From Ciona savignyi (Eukaryota; Chordata; Ascidiacea; Phlebobranchia; Cionidae), in assembly GCA_000149265.1 (NCBI GenBank), contig CH001992.1, positions 25,143 through 89,142 on the forward strand: 64,000 bases of DNA, given 5' to 3'. Each line of letters opens with the position of its first letter. Within the stretch, counting starts at the first letter, position 1. The notes under the pieces were generated by a model. It made no database searches. It was not told the origin of the DNA and saw only the letters and a program-made list of their open reading frames with translations. Positions 13,201-25,599 of this stretch are shown here, one piece after another. The translations under genes and the position numbers were made by a program.

Positions 13201-14084
13201 TCCGGAGGACAAGGCGATCTGAGACGCCCCAAAGTCGGCCACCTTGGCATGCAGGTCGAAAGTGAGGAGAATGTTCTGGGGTTTTAGATCTCCATGCACA
13301 ACGGACTTGCTTTGGGTGAAGTAATGAAGAAAGGCGATGGCGTCGCACATTTCTTTCACTAGTCTTGAAAAGAGTAATTATAAACCTAATTTCGTTACTG
13401 TATGCCATGAAATCACAGAACCACTTTAGGTAAACATATCAAATTTAACATGATCCAAGTATATTTTTAATGAGATTAAATATGCATTATAGAAAAATTT
13501 GTTATTAACAGTAAAGCCATCAAACTTTTAACCTTTAAAACAACCAAAAAGACTAAATAGACGAATACAAAAAATGACCACATTGTTTTATTCAAGTTAT
13601 GGGTATTTGATGCCGGCAATAAGTGTAATCCCACCTTAATCGCAAAGCCCATGGTATTTTTTCAATGTTCTTATTCAAAATAAAATCGTCCAGGTTTCCA
13701 CCGCTCATAAAGTCCATTATGATTCCAAAGCAGTTTGACCACACAGTGATGCCCTGCACTTGCACAATGTTTTGATGATGCACGTTCTGTAGAATATCAG
13801 CTTCGTGTGCAACACTGAAAACATAGAACGAATGAGTCTTTATTAGAAGCCATGCTGATGGATAAGATATACTACGTTTTCTTGGTATGCTCTGAGTCCC
13901 TGGCTGTTCCTTGTATCTGGAAGCACTTTACAGCGATTTCGCCTAGCTTCTTATGAAAACAATGCCGAACTCGTCCGAAACTGCCATAGCCAATCACGCC
14001 TGAAGTGTCGCATTGTGTGTTCAGCTCTGTAGCATCATATACTGGTACGGAAGCATCAGTCATTTTATTGTCTATTGAACACAT
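10249..14084 (-). CDS. RIPK/TKL-like protein kinase fused to kelch propeller
   Basis: Twelve exons: 14084-13876, 13814-13635, 13363-13088, 12732-12488, 12233-12030, 11971-11880, 11700-11529, 11449-11306, 10978-10838, 10666-10643, 10581-10434, 10366-10249. They are in phase at every junction and give 650 residues. The kinase occupies roughly residues 25-305: glycine loop GYGSFG (32-37), Lys53 in IAVKCF, Glu74 in HEADIL, catalytic loop HGDLKPQN (153-160, Gly in place of the usual Arg), DFG (173-175), APE (203-205), then DVYSLAMIIYEIL. The catalytic loop resembles RIPKs. A linker of about 65 residues leads to the propeller (about 372-650), where five kelch blades are readable, for example RIFVFGGIANG, IECYDPESNIW, YIYLIGGGNSVVERYNP, RVYLVGGW and EMFEPERNEWS; a sixth could be completed by the region before YVITKSG. 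There is no BTB or BACK domain. One exon is only 24 nt. A kinase-only reading to a stop at 11941 is possible if the 58-bp intron at 11972-12029 is retained. Substrate and partners are unknown. Confidence 0.87.
13029..13066 (-). repeat. SINE fragment (tRNA-like A-box half)
   Basis: Contains ATGTATCAATCGCG followed by GGCCACACGAC, the same core found in the other SINE copies of this window. It lies in the intron just downstream of the kinase exon at 13088-13363. Confidence 0.55.
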
Positions 14085-15857
14085 CGTAAAATTTTACTTT
14101 TGCCCTTATTTGTACGATTCTTTATAAACGCTGTACGCCCCGGCTGTATTTATTTAGACACAACAGACACAAAGTAATTTCAATCACAGCCAGCGATTGG
14201 CGAAAACAGGAAAACGTTATTGTTGTTGCAATTAGTAATGGTGCATTTGTACTAAGAAAAGGCCTAACCAGCTTTTACTAACTTCACGTTTTACGGAAAT
14301 CACGTGAATCGTGAGAAATAAGTGAATTTCGTACTATTTACGTTGAGGGAAACTGGTTATAACGACATTGTTGCATGTTGTAAATTGTACATCTACACGT
14401 ATTGTATGATTTGTTGGCCATGTCGTTGCATAGGGCATTCCTGTTACAAATCCTTCTCGTGAATTTCGTTTAAAAATTGAATTAAATAGTTTAAAAATGA
14501 CATAATCATTTATATTTAGATTCCGTTTTCCATTTTTTTGTATATTTATCACTTTGACAATACATTTTAATCATATACTCGACGAACACATATGGGTTTA
14601 TGTATTAAAGAACCAAACTGTAATCAGGCAATTTGGTAGGAAACTTTGTATTAGTAAGCCAAGGGTCGTATTCGTATGACTTAATATATGTGTATTTTTA
14701 TCTCACATTTAAATCAGGCACTTTGCTCAATGCAGTGCATTAAATTTGCGATATATCAACATAATATTCGACTTGCGAGCACTCGTGTAATTTAGCCTTT
14801 CGCCATAATGCATTAAACTACAACAGAAAGAGCAAGTAAATTGAAATAAATTGGATAATTTTTGCATATCAATAATACGATTTTTCCCGATTTCTGTTAA
14901 TCATGCAATAAGAAACCAGATAAGTGTTAAATATAAGGTGTAAAACATAAAGTCCTGTTAAAAAAAGGTTATTGCAATAAAAACTGTGTTCTCTAGAAAT
15001 TGGATGTGTAAAACAACAGACAAAAAATTCGCGAGTAAAAGATGTCAGTTATAACTAAAGTCAATATATATTCTTAGCAGATTATACAGAGATTTACGAT
15101 CATATTTATAGATCCTTTAGATTACTTTACACATCACACTCTAGGTGTGTTGTTCTGAAACCATTTGTCCAAATAAAGTTATTGCGATAATGAGGGATCA
15201 AGTTTAATCCTAATTATCACGATAGCACCGAACTAATTACCGCCAGAGTGATAACAATGAATTTCTTCTCGTGATTTGATTGCTGTATAAGAGCTACACG
15301 GTCGTCGAGTCAATCATTTTTACTTACGTTCACTCTAGGTGCGCAACAGAGCAAACAGTCCGGTTTAAATCGTCCTCATTTTGAATTCGAGAGAAAAACA
15401 AAAAAGTTCGGTCTGTGTTCCATCAAAAGACAGCCAGACGTGGTAACCACACAGAAACGAGCATAGTTTGCACACGTAAAGACCGAGGGCCTAAAATAAT
15501 TAAGTCTTAGTTACTTGGCAGTTAATGAGAATATGGTCAAGCTTTGGACGTGTATGAGGGTCTGAAAATTTAGACAACATTATATATTCCAATGCCATAC
15601 GCATGAAAATGTTATAGTAAACTGTATACGGAATCTCTGCATTATGTTCCTCATGCATTAGCCATTGCAATAATTGCAAGCATCAGTTAGGCTAAGAATG
15701 CATGTCTTTATTTTTTATCTTGCAGAAATCGTAAAAATAATTATTTTGCAAGACAAAATAAGATAGATAGAACAATTATAGAAAATTAATAGTTGTTTAT
15801 TATTTTGCAGTAATCGCTTTTGTATCTATTAAAATAGTGAGTGAATAAACAATCAGA
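14085..15857. other. Divergent spacer: kinase-kelch / ephrin gene 1
   Basis: The 1.8-kb region separates two divergent start codons and so should hold both promoters. GATA-type cores occur at about 14920 (AGATAA) and 15252 (TGATAA). I see no coding exon. Confidence 0.5.
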
Positions 15858-18800
15858 ATGTTTGGATATAAAAATGTTTTATTTCTGTATTGGCTAAGTT
15901 TTGCCAAGCTTGTGATGTCAAGAACAAACCATGTTGTTTACTGGGACCGGAAAATTAATACGAGGTAAGATGGCTGATATTATTGTTCTTATTTAATGCA
16001 AATTAGTTTAATATTTAATCGACCTCTGAGTTGTTAAGCATTGTAGGAAAATGCAAAACGTATACCAACACTATTTTCAGAATCTTTGAATAATTGTATT
16101 TGGGCCAAATAAAATCGGTGTTAGGTTTATGAGGTGTCACGCTCTTGTTATTTTTTGCACGTCGTGAAATCTAATTGCTTCGGGTTGGGATTGGCTGGGT
16201 CACGAAATCGAGAAACCAAGGCAAAGTAGAACCTTTGGGAAAGTAGGTAGGTTTTGTTCTGAATAAAACAACAAGATCTCCGATTAATCATCACAGAGGC
16301 AACAAAGCACCTGGCTGTTCCTTCGCAGAGTTGTAAAAAGCAAAATCCTTTTACTAAAGATTACAAAAGGGTTAGCAGTACTGGTCGTCTCTTTTGTTAA
16401 CCAAACTCGATACCTAGTTAGTTGGTCAAACAAACTGTAGTTTATTTGTGTAAGGAACACCACGTGATAGACGAACACAACCTATTGTTCCATGCTATAT
16501 GTACCGGTGACTTCCTGCAAAATAGAATGTAACAAACAAACTTAACAATGAAGAACCACGCAGTTATTATTTGGCTACTCACAATTTCCGCTAATTGCGG
16601 CAATAGTGTGCAAACTAACAAATCAAAAGTTCGGATACGTGGTCAACTTTTATTTGCGTTTTATTATTGATAGCAGCGGCTCATCGCCGAACAAAACGTC
16701 ACCGCGTCTTTCTCGAACAATATGTCTCTGTACAAACTCATATTGGTTAACAATGGCCCTTATCAAACACAAAAGATCCAATGGAGAACGAGCAGTAAAA
16801 AATACTACAAGTTTGGTCGTCGCAAAAAGTATTGATGGATATTAATACGTATTCAAGTTTGGTCTTGCCTTGCGCCACAGCAGTTGCTTGTACTTGGCTG
16901 AATGGCGCGGTTAGCTCAGAAGGTCCCACTTTTCTGCGTCACTCTTGCTTGTTGTTTCGCTTCGTAGCTTCACTTGAAACCCAGCTTTGGTAAAACCACA
17001 TTTGATTTTCGCGGAAGTGGCGTTTTGATATTGTTGTCGTGTTTGGAACTATATCGTCGAACTTTTATGTCATATTTTGTTAAAAAATGTTACTCATCGT
17101 GTATTACAGATTTAAATGCGAATTTAATGGATTTTTTAAGTATGCGTATTTTTTAGGCATGCAAAATCACCTATTGTTAATTCAGGTTAAATGGCAAGAA
17201 GATTATTAATCCCGGTAAAAAGTCGCAACTACCCAGAACTCGTTTACATTTCTAGTTTAGTATGACATGCGATATGATTAATCGTTGTTTGATGAAGTAG
17301 TGGACAAGAATTGTTGGCACAATGCCCGAGGCCTCTTGCTTACGACGCATTCTTCCAAAAAGCGAAGGCTTATTTCATCATCGTGCTAATCACTTTTTTA
17401 TTTGTGTGTTGTTTAGGTGAACAAACTGTAACTATCTGTAAAATGGCGGATATTTGGAAAAACTCTTCCCCCGTTCATTTCAACAACTGTTCCATCACCA
17501 TGAAAATGCTGACCTCGGAAATTTTTATCAAGCCCTGCGATCAGGGACGGGGAACCTTGGACTGACCTAGACCCTTTTAAGCTTGATTGAAGTGTTCGGG
17601 TGGTGGTGTGCTCCGTATATTAATACTCACTCCTCACCAGTTGCTGAAACCTAACCAGCTCACAATGTTGCGTAATCCATAGCACGCAGACCGGGATGCA
17701 ACCGTTCCCGTTTTGCCGGGATATACAGAACTTATAGTAATTAAACTGGCGGCTTCAGATTTATTTTAAGTAATTCGTTTGTAGACTCAATGCAGTAAAA
17801 CAGTACACATATCGAGTATTAAAATGGTGTTTTAAACCAACTTGATTGTTCTCATGGTCCATAGGTGTATACCACTCAGTCTCCATTAACTTCTGACGCA
17901 TACTCGTTGTGCCGCTAAAAGCCAATATGCTCTATTGGGATCCATACACCATCGTATGGCAATGGACCGCCCGTGAATTTATTTGATCAGGCTTTTGTGA
18001 TACTACTCAAGTATGTACAAAAATACGGGCGTGCCGATGGATTTTCGCTGCGCCAGGATATTTCCTCGCTCAACTTAACCTTCGGCATCTCAGCACTAAA
18101 CTCCAAATATCCAAAAACAAGGCGCTCATTCAGGATGGATTAGACGTGCAAAAGTGACGATGGACAAGCCAGTGCGGGGTTGTAGCTTGCATGGGAAGGT
18201 CCACATGTTTCAGTAGCTTAAGTTCTCTTAAGGTGGGATGGAACTATTTGCCGAACGGTCAATATTGTCTTTAGGGACCAAAAAACGGTTGCCATCTTGC
18301 AATTCGCCTTCAATCATCGCGAAAATCTATTTACCCCCGTCCTCGACATTTCGGTCAGAACACGTTATAGGTTTCTTCTTATTGCCTCATCCCCCGCAGT
18401 GGATTAACCATCTGCCTGATACGGTCTGCTTCGTTTTCTCTAGGTCTGCGCAACTTTCACACATACTTTTATCCCGGGTGCTGACAACCGACTGGGAAAA
18501 CATAATATGAGAAAGTCGTGTGCTTCTCGGGCTTAGCTTCTGACATAATCCTAATTCTATTAGATCGCATAAAACAATTTGAAATCTTGAAACCGTTAAA
18601 TGAGACTTACTTTGTTTTGAGCTGCGAATTATCGTGACGAATTGATTCGTTTCGGCTCATAAAATTCTTCAAACGTGGTATGAGTTTTATTTACACTATG
18701 GAGCACGTACAGTAGTTGAAACAAATTAATCGCAAACTGTATGGAATTCTATATGCTTATAGATAACGTATACACTTTTAAGCTGAACTTTTTGCCATTA

Positions 18801-21800
18801 GATCAGCAGTAACAATATTAAGGTGGTCTCAATAAAGTGACTTAAGCTAACACTCTACCTTCCTTTTCAGTTTGACAACCGAGTTACGAGTGCACGTGAA
18901 GATAAACGAATGGATGGACATTCTCTGCCCACGCAAAATCCGACATAGCCACAAAACACGCGATGAGGAGCTATACATCGAGCTATACAACATCACCGCA
19001 GACCAATACCCACACTGCGCCGCCAAAGGTAATTGTATATATATGACATTGAACTACACAATACTTGATAACTCGCAGGGATATCACCTATGTAACCACC
19101 GAAAATAAAAACTAAAAAAATGTTAATGTGACAATAAAATGGTTACATCGTCATAAACAACGGGCTCTTGGAGGATGTAACAACTAACCGGTTTACAACA
19201 TCCAAATAAGGGAACATGCGGGATATCGTTTTGACGCAGAGAATTCAAACTGCGCAAAATATCTTCACATTAATCTCTCGTCTAACACGAGGTACGACGA
19301 TAACACTGATAACTTCGTAGCCTCAATTTTAAAATTTCGGGGAAAATCATGATGTATATACTTGATACGTACTGCGAATTGCAAATGTGAAATGGTAATT
19401 CTAGAATAATAGCCCAGCTAAAGTACTGCTACCATATCTTATTACAATGTATGACCAAAACGATGTTTGTGGTCTGTACAAATGTTTCGATTTTTTCTCT
19501 TTTTTGCCAATAACTATTAATTTTATTTTATAGCAATTCAACGAGTTCTCACATGTTCGAATCCACGAAGAGAAACGAAATTGACGACAAAGTTCCAAGT
19601 CCGCAGTCCATCTCCGATCGGATTTGTTTTTCAACCAGGACAAACCTACTACTATATTTGTAAGTCAAAATACTTAGCATATTCATAACAAGCAGTTGTG
19701 TAAATATTCTCCTTTAATTTAATTGAGTCCGCGATCGGATTGGAATTTCTTTTCAGCCTTAGCACAATTTACAAACAAACGAAATCACATTTGAACTCTC
19801 TGCTCGGCACATCTCCGCGAACAAAGTCATGCCGTTTGTAAACTTTAGCCCAAACACCTAATGACTGCCAGTTTAGCGTAACCCGTAAGAATTTTCGCAA
19901 CAACAAAACATTACAAGGGGAAAATGGCAGGCAAAATCACACTCTCCACTTTGTATGCTTTCTATCGAAACAAAGTATGTCCATTCACAACAGTTTTCCA
20001 ATGTACCGCATTTAAAAACCTTTGGCACAACAAAACTAATTTTTAAAATGTATATTTTTCATACAAGATATTATTAAAATGTAAACTTAATGAATTGGAA
20101 AAGTACTACGCTAGACTAAGTAACTTGAAGGACTACTAGATAAGAAATGATTAAGATATAAAAAATGATGGCATAGAAGATAAGACATGTTAGCACAGTA
20201 TATATTGACAATCTTATGAATAAATATTGTTTCAAGTAAATATTACTTAAACCTGAATTATCAAAAAACTGAACTAACACCTTTCAGAAAGGCGAACTAC
20301 AAGTCGTAGTAGTTATGGGAATGGAGTGACGAACTATAATTACTAGTAGCGTTTACCCGGTTTAAATTTAACTGTTTTATCGCATATTTACATTCACAAT
20401 GCCGCATATTGTAAAACAAAGATTAGCTATACCCGAGAATAGATGTTTATTTTTTTAAACTTAAAACCACTAATTTCGCAAACTACTAATATCCATGTTT
20501 CTCACGGATTACACGACCTAATCCTAGGCATACGTGGTAATAAACATTCTATTTACATCCCATAGTCGTATCACAGTCTGTGCCTAGGGCCGGACCATCT
20601 CTAAAACAAGAAACACGCAAATTGGTGTTTACGTGGTCTCGCCACACGACAATAAACTATCGGAGATGTGCTGTAATAAAGTTGTAAATGCGTCGTTAAA
20701 ACATGAATTCGTCCGACTGTGATGTTTTAGGCCTAGCCGAATGACCAGTGCAACCGAATTATATATAGAAGTCGATATAATCGTTTTTAGTGACAAGACC
20801 ATATAGAATTCGATATAAACGGTTTTAGTGACAAGACCATCTCAGGTTTAAAAATTGGTCTGTTAAAAAATACTAAAAAAACTATCAGTTTCCCAATGAA
20901 ATATTAGTTGCGTGGGAGACGACATTCAGGCGCTGTTATGTTTTCACTTTCCGGCTGTTCAGTTGACCTACACCACTAATTATTTAACCGGACATTGGTG
21001 TTTTCCGCTACAATTTAACCGCAGCGAACCACGATGCCATTACCCCAACGCTCAAGCTTACCTATGTAGACATACTTACAGTAAGCATACCGGTCCGTGT
21101 TATGGTGATATAATGGCACCATTCAGTAACTTTAATGCTTACCCTAATTAGGTAGCGGTAGTAAGTAGTCAGCCATTAGAGATTCCACCTTTCATCCATT
21201 ATTCTCGCGCCCCTTACCGACCCTGGTTAGACGGAGCGTCCAGTTTACTCAGCATCGGTTTACTGATTTTACGCCGAGGAATTAAGTGAAGCGAAAAGCG
21301 GCTCCGAAGGGCAAACATTGACTCTGCCGGTGTGTGGCATACCCGATGTACGTGGGTAGGCTATGGGGCTTTGGATTAACTAAACCCATCCACTTATTAT
21401 TTCGGGATGGAGCCAATAACTGGTTATCGGTATTTAACTTCTAGTAAAAGTTTAAAGCTACCATACCAGCATGGGTCAAGAGCAAATCTGAAGCTAAGTT
21501 TGTTGCCACGGATTAGCTTTAATTCTCAAGTTACTACCTGTTTGACGATCGTGTTTTGTTACTTGCTGGAATCTTATCAACTTGTTTGTTGAAGTGATTA
21601 GTTCGGTTGACTCCCGTTCACTTGAACGCGTGTTCTAACTTGTTCGGCCCTTTAGCTGTCCGTTAGCTCTAATCGAGCAGAAACTTGGCGGAATTTAAAT
21701 AGATTGAAACGATTTCTCTGGATTATTTTTCGTTTTCCAGTGTTTGTGGTGATCCATTACATTCTCGGTTGATTTCTCTATCTGATAAGGGGTGCGTCAT

Positions 21801-23506
21801 AGCTAATTTAGCTAAATGCACAAAACGCAATTTGAAACTAAGATAGGGGCTACGTGGTAGTGATGGAACTGAGCTTGTTGATACAAAGAGCATGATAAAT
21901 GCGATGAGAGTTTCTTTCGTGGTCTGCAAATTGTCAGCGATTTAAGCAAAATCATTCGAAAAACGTTTTACCTAAATCCTTCGAAAAACACTTTCCTTCG
22001 CCACGGCCGGAAAACAATGGAAACGGAAGCCGAGCGTAACTCGGATACCTCAATCCGTCAAAATTGCGAAACTATTGACATCTCGCAGATCTAACGCGGC
22101 ACCCGTTTGTTTGACTTGCATCGAGTTGACGCGGAATTGCGAATCTGTTCAAACACAAGCTTTCCCAGAGAGACAGTGGCGACTTTTATCTCGTTATTAT
22201 CCGGTGTTTACCAACAATCGAATATTAAAATTCTTGCCAAAAGCATACTTCATTTCGTTTCAAATTGTTTGATACAACCAGATGAATGGTTAAGGTCATT
22301 AACTGCACGGCTTCCATTGCTGCTGTTGTTTCAACGTGCAGTCGCCAGCACTTGAAAACCCGGCAGTTGTTGATCTTACGACTCACTCCATCTTGACCAG
22401 CACACTGTAGACGTACCGGGAAGCGCCCTGCTTGTCTGGTTAGGGTTCTAATCAGCCTCATCCGTCTTGATATTTCCCCAAACTCGCTTCCTGATAGCAA
22501 GTAGCTTGTAGTGGCCGCCACCACAAGCATGATGGATGCATTAGATGCAAGGCGACTTTTACCGGAGCGCGTCGCAACAACAGACGGTGATTTGTAGGAA
22601 TTAATGACCCGGAAATCGCCGACTGTGAATCGCCAGGCACTGGACCTTTGGCGATGCTTATCAGCTACATAACTAGTTGTGGGAATGTTACGTATTTCAT
22701 CGAATTCAAGCATAAACATATTATTTTAAAACAATTATACAGGATATTCATGTTTTATTCCTGTGATTGGGAAAACGCGGTTTAGTTATCACCGAGGCAA
22801 TCGTCAGATTACCTCGCGCCCACTGTCAAGTTAAGGAATCTTTTGCATTGGGTTAAATATTCTTGAAACGTTTCTTAAGTATTAGGAAAACCCATTGGCT
22901 TATGTGATGTTCGATTAGTTCCTTGTCGAACGCCACAACGAAATAATGTGCTTATACACATACCTAACTATATGAAACTCTTCGCAATTGTTATATTGAG
23001 TACACAGCTTGTCCTTCATAATTTTTTAATTCATTTCATTTCTATTTCAGCCAAACCTTCAAAGGGACAGACGAGTGGTTGTACTAGCGACACCTTGCGG
23101 TTGGTAGTAGAGGTTGCCCCAGCGAATGGTCCGAAAGACGATAAGGCAGAACATCACCATTCTGAGCCTTGGTTGGATAACTCCGGATTGGGTAAGTTGG
23201 TTTTTAAATCAGTTACATCGTTTTTTAAAATAGTATTAGTTTTTTAATAATTTTGCATTTGATCTAGAACATCACCTAAACACGCGGCATCACCATGCCA
23301 AAAGCACGCACGGACACTTATCAAAAGACCAACCTGCTGGTCACGTAAAAACACCGACGGTGCTGTTGCAGCACGCTCCCGCAAATACAGCGTCACCTGG
23401 CGGTGGCAATTCAGCGCACAGACTGCACACAAGGAGGACGGAGCTGCACACGTTGGCTGCGATTGCCAGTTTGCTTTATGCAGCAATGTTTGCGAAGTGG
23501 GTGTGA
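15858..23506 (+). CDS. Efna: Ephrin-A-like ligand, gene 1 of the cluster
   Basis: Five exons: 15858-15964, 18871-19028, 19534-19659, 23051-23191, 23268-23506 (TGA), phases 2,1,1,1, giving 256 residues. Exon 1 encodes a signal peptide and the ephrin start motif NHVVYWDR. Exon 2 has DILCP and ELYNIT..QYPHC; exon 3 has LTTKFQVRSPSPIGFVF and the QTYYYIS strand; exon 4 has SGCTSDTLRLVVEV. The four cysteines in LCP, HC, TC and GC match the two conserved ephrin disulfides. The stalk is rich in histidine (EHHHSEPW, RHHHAKSTHGH), unlike the threonine-rich stalks of the neighbours. The C-terminus (LHTLAAIASLLYAAMFAKWV) is a plausible, rather weak GPI-addition signal with no cytoplasmic tail, hence A type. 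It would be a membrane ligand for Eph receptors. I cannot tell which Ciona ephrin-A paralog (a-d) this is. Confidence 0.92.
15965..18870 (+). other. First intron of ephrin gene 1
   Basis: A 2.9-kb intron from GTAAGA to a TTCCTTTTCAG acceptor. Several short open frames occur, but none has a recognisable domain or paired splice sites. Its length suggests it holds regulatory DNA. Confidence 0.5.
19660..23050 (+). other. Third intron of ephrin gene 1
   Basis: A 3.4-kb intron. It contains one alternative acceptor at 19756 (see Findings), a short direct repeat at 20764-20840 and, on the minus strand, an unsupported 164-codon frame at 22225-22719. Nothing else stands out. Confidence 0.5.
20764..20840 (+). 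repeat. Direct repeat, about 39-bp unit, two copies
   Basis: Two adjacent diverged copies ending in TTTTAGTGACAAGACCAT, each preceded by TATAGAA and TCGATATAA. It lies in intron 3 of ephrin gene 1. Confidence 0.8.
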
Positions 23507-23798
23507 TAGTCTGGCTGTGTGGAACGACTACACTGTATATGCACAGTTCTGGGAGAGCGGCCCGCCACGAGTGAACATTCAGAATCAGCGCCCTGTCTTT
23601 CAAACAATGCAGAACTGAAGGTGGCGCAAGTTTAAATTCAACCGCCGCAATTTATTTTTGCACTTTTACAATGTTATGTGTATCGGGACTTGTAAAATCG
23701 ATCTGTCCCGCATTTTGCATCATTTGTTTGTTGTTTTTTTCTTTTGTGTTATCAATTCTGTAACTTTGGTTTCCCACAAAAGCCTGTGTTACTAGTAA

Positions 23799-23804
23799 AA
23801 TAAA
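23799..23804 (+). promoter_or_regulatory. Candidate poly(A) signal of ephrin gene 1
   Basis: First AATAAA downstream of the stop codon at 23504-23506, about 290 bp into the presumed 3' UTR. Confidence 0.4.
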
Positions 23805-24819
23805 CATGACCGCTTTTATAGTGGCTGCTTTTACGAGGTTCAATTTTACAGCAAAAACATTTTAATGAACAAATGTAGTAAAGGTATACCAACCGAGCTG
23901 TGTATTATCACCACGGTCTGACAAAATATTGGAAAACAACGAAATAACGTGGACAGAACTGCACAGCTGTTTGTCCTAAATTTTCGGGTGTTTTCTAAGA
24001 AACCAAAACCTCTCATTGTGTTAATTCAGAACCAACATTTGTATAAGTCAATGAAGTCGACAGATTATTTTGTATACTAATATTTATCAGCAGGCTAGTC
24101 TGCATGAACTTAGCTTCGGATAACACCATTCTAGCTCATATGACGTACTCTGTTGTTGGTGATCACACTTTTTGACAGGTAGTTTACAGTCTTATTGCCA
24201 TCATAACTGCGGCGTATAATTCACTATAATTCAGGTATTTAGTGGTGTATATGCATATTGAAGAGAGAGCCCAACTGTTTATTTAGGGATAATTAGCTTT
24301 TTTACTATGAAGGTGGTGACTGAGAAATTGGTTTCAAGCGTAACAGAAGCTTAGTTTTTAACTTATAATCCTGTTAAAAAATTAGTAAAGTAGTATGGGT
24401 TTTTAGGCATTAACCAAATTAAACACAGCTTCTTTCATGCAGCTATCGAGTCTACAATCACACCCAACTGCTCTTTTTTTCCTTGTTTTTAAAATTTTAC
24501 GGCGATTTCTGAGTCTAACCGCTTACTTAACACAATTCAACACGAACGCAAGTATACTAAACACAGTTTAACGTTTATCCGAAGAGACATCTTTAATCGG
24601 AAAAAGGCTTCCGCCACACTCGCTGATAAGTATCGTAGCTTACCGTAAATCTGTCGTACAACAAATACACAAAGATTATTTTAGGTTGGCAGAGGAGATA
24701 GAAATATACGTGATGTAGCTCGTCGGTGCCACACTGTATACACCGCAACTAATGTTTAACTTTGTATTAGAATGTGCTATCGGCATGGAAAATTTTACAA
24801 AAAGTTTTGACAAAAACCT

Positions 24820-24985
24820 AATACCTGCAAAACTTAAAATCCTCTGTGAATATTCTTTATTAAACTTAGCGTAATAAAATGCCTGTAACACTTAAACTCT
24901 TTTGTGGGTACTTTTGTTAGACTTAAGGCATTAAAAACTAATATCAACAAAACTTAAATCCTTGACAACTTAAATCTTTTGAAAT
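24820..24985 (+). repeat. Diverged AT-rich tandem repeat
   Basis: Several imperfect copies of a segment with AACTTAAA(A/T)C(C/T), spaced about 50-60 bp apart. The units are too diverged for an exact consensus by eye. Confidence 0.5.
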
Positions 24986-25599
24986 AATTGATTTTATTTT
25001 GTTTGGTTAAACAATCGTAAAAAACAACAATTGTAAATGACAGTAAAAGTAAATCAATAGGCCGGTAAGAAGACAGAATATTAACCTTTAAGGTCGTTGA
25101 AACCATGTTATCTCTGTCTGGATCTGCAGTTTAACAGCCACTACTTTTATAAAAAGGAAACCTTCTAGTACATATGAAGTAGCAAGTGCCTGAAGTCGGC
25201 CATTTTGTTATTTGTAACCAATTAAGCAGCTTCGTATTTTTTGTGGTGTTAGTTGAAGCGGTCGTTTTACTTGTTACTGTAGCACCATGAAATAAACTTT
25301 AAAAAAAAACAGCAAATAAAACAAAACAAAAACGACGACAAGTCACAGTGAAACAGGAAAACGGTTTTGAGCGATTTGGCACTGGTTGCTTAAGTTCTCT
25401 TGCCTCGATCAATCGCATTATAAATCATAATGTGCTTGTTTGTGTCTGTACACCTTCAGCATACGACCAGCAACGGGTCGCCTGTATGCATTAACTGCAA
25501 ATAAACCCCCTGGCGTTGCACTTAGGAGACCTTGACCACTTTCGGCGCCCCACGAATTTCTTCATGCATTTCGTAGTGATGCTTGCTGGCGGCGAATTA

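Larger units (their letters stand above)
23507..25599. other. Spacer between convergent ephrin genes 1 and 2
   Basis: Holds the 3' UTRs of both genes. A poly(A) signal for gene 1 (AATAAA, 23799-23804) is visible. The sequence 24820-24985 contains diverged AT-rich repeats. No coding exon is evident. Confidence 0.5.

Noticed and set aside
11701..14084. BTB/BACK domain expected for a kelch protein
   Set aside because: I looked upstream of the kelch exons for it and found the kinase instead; there is no BTB-like sequence in the window.
22225..22719. 164-codon minus-strand open frame in ephrin 1 intron 3
   Set aside because: It begins with ATG but has no recognisable domain, no splice partners and an ordinary-looking composition; probably a chance frame.
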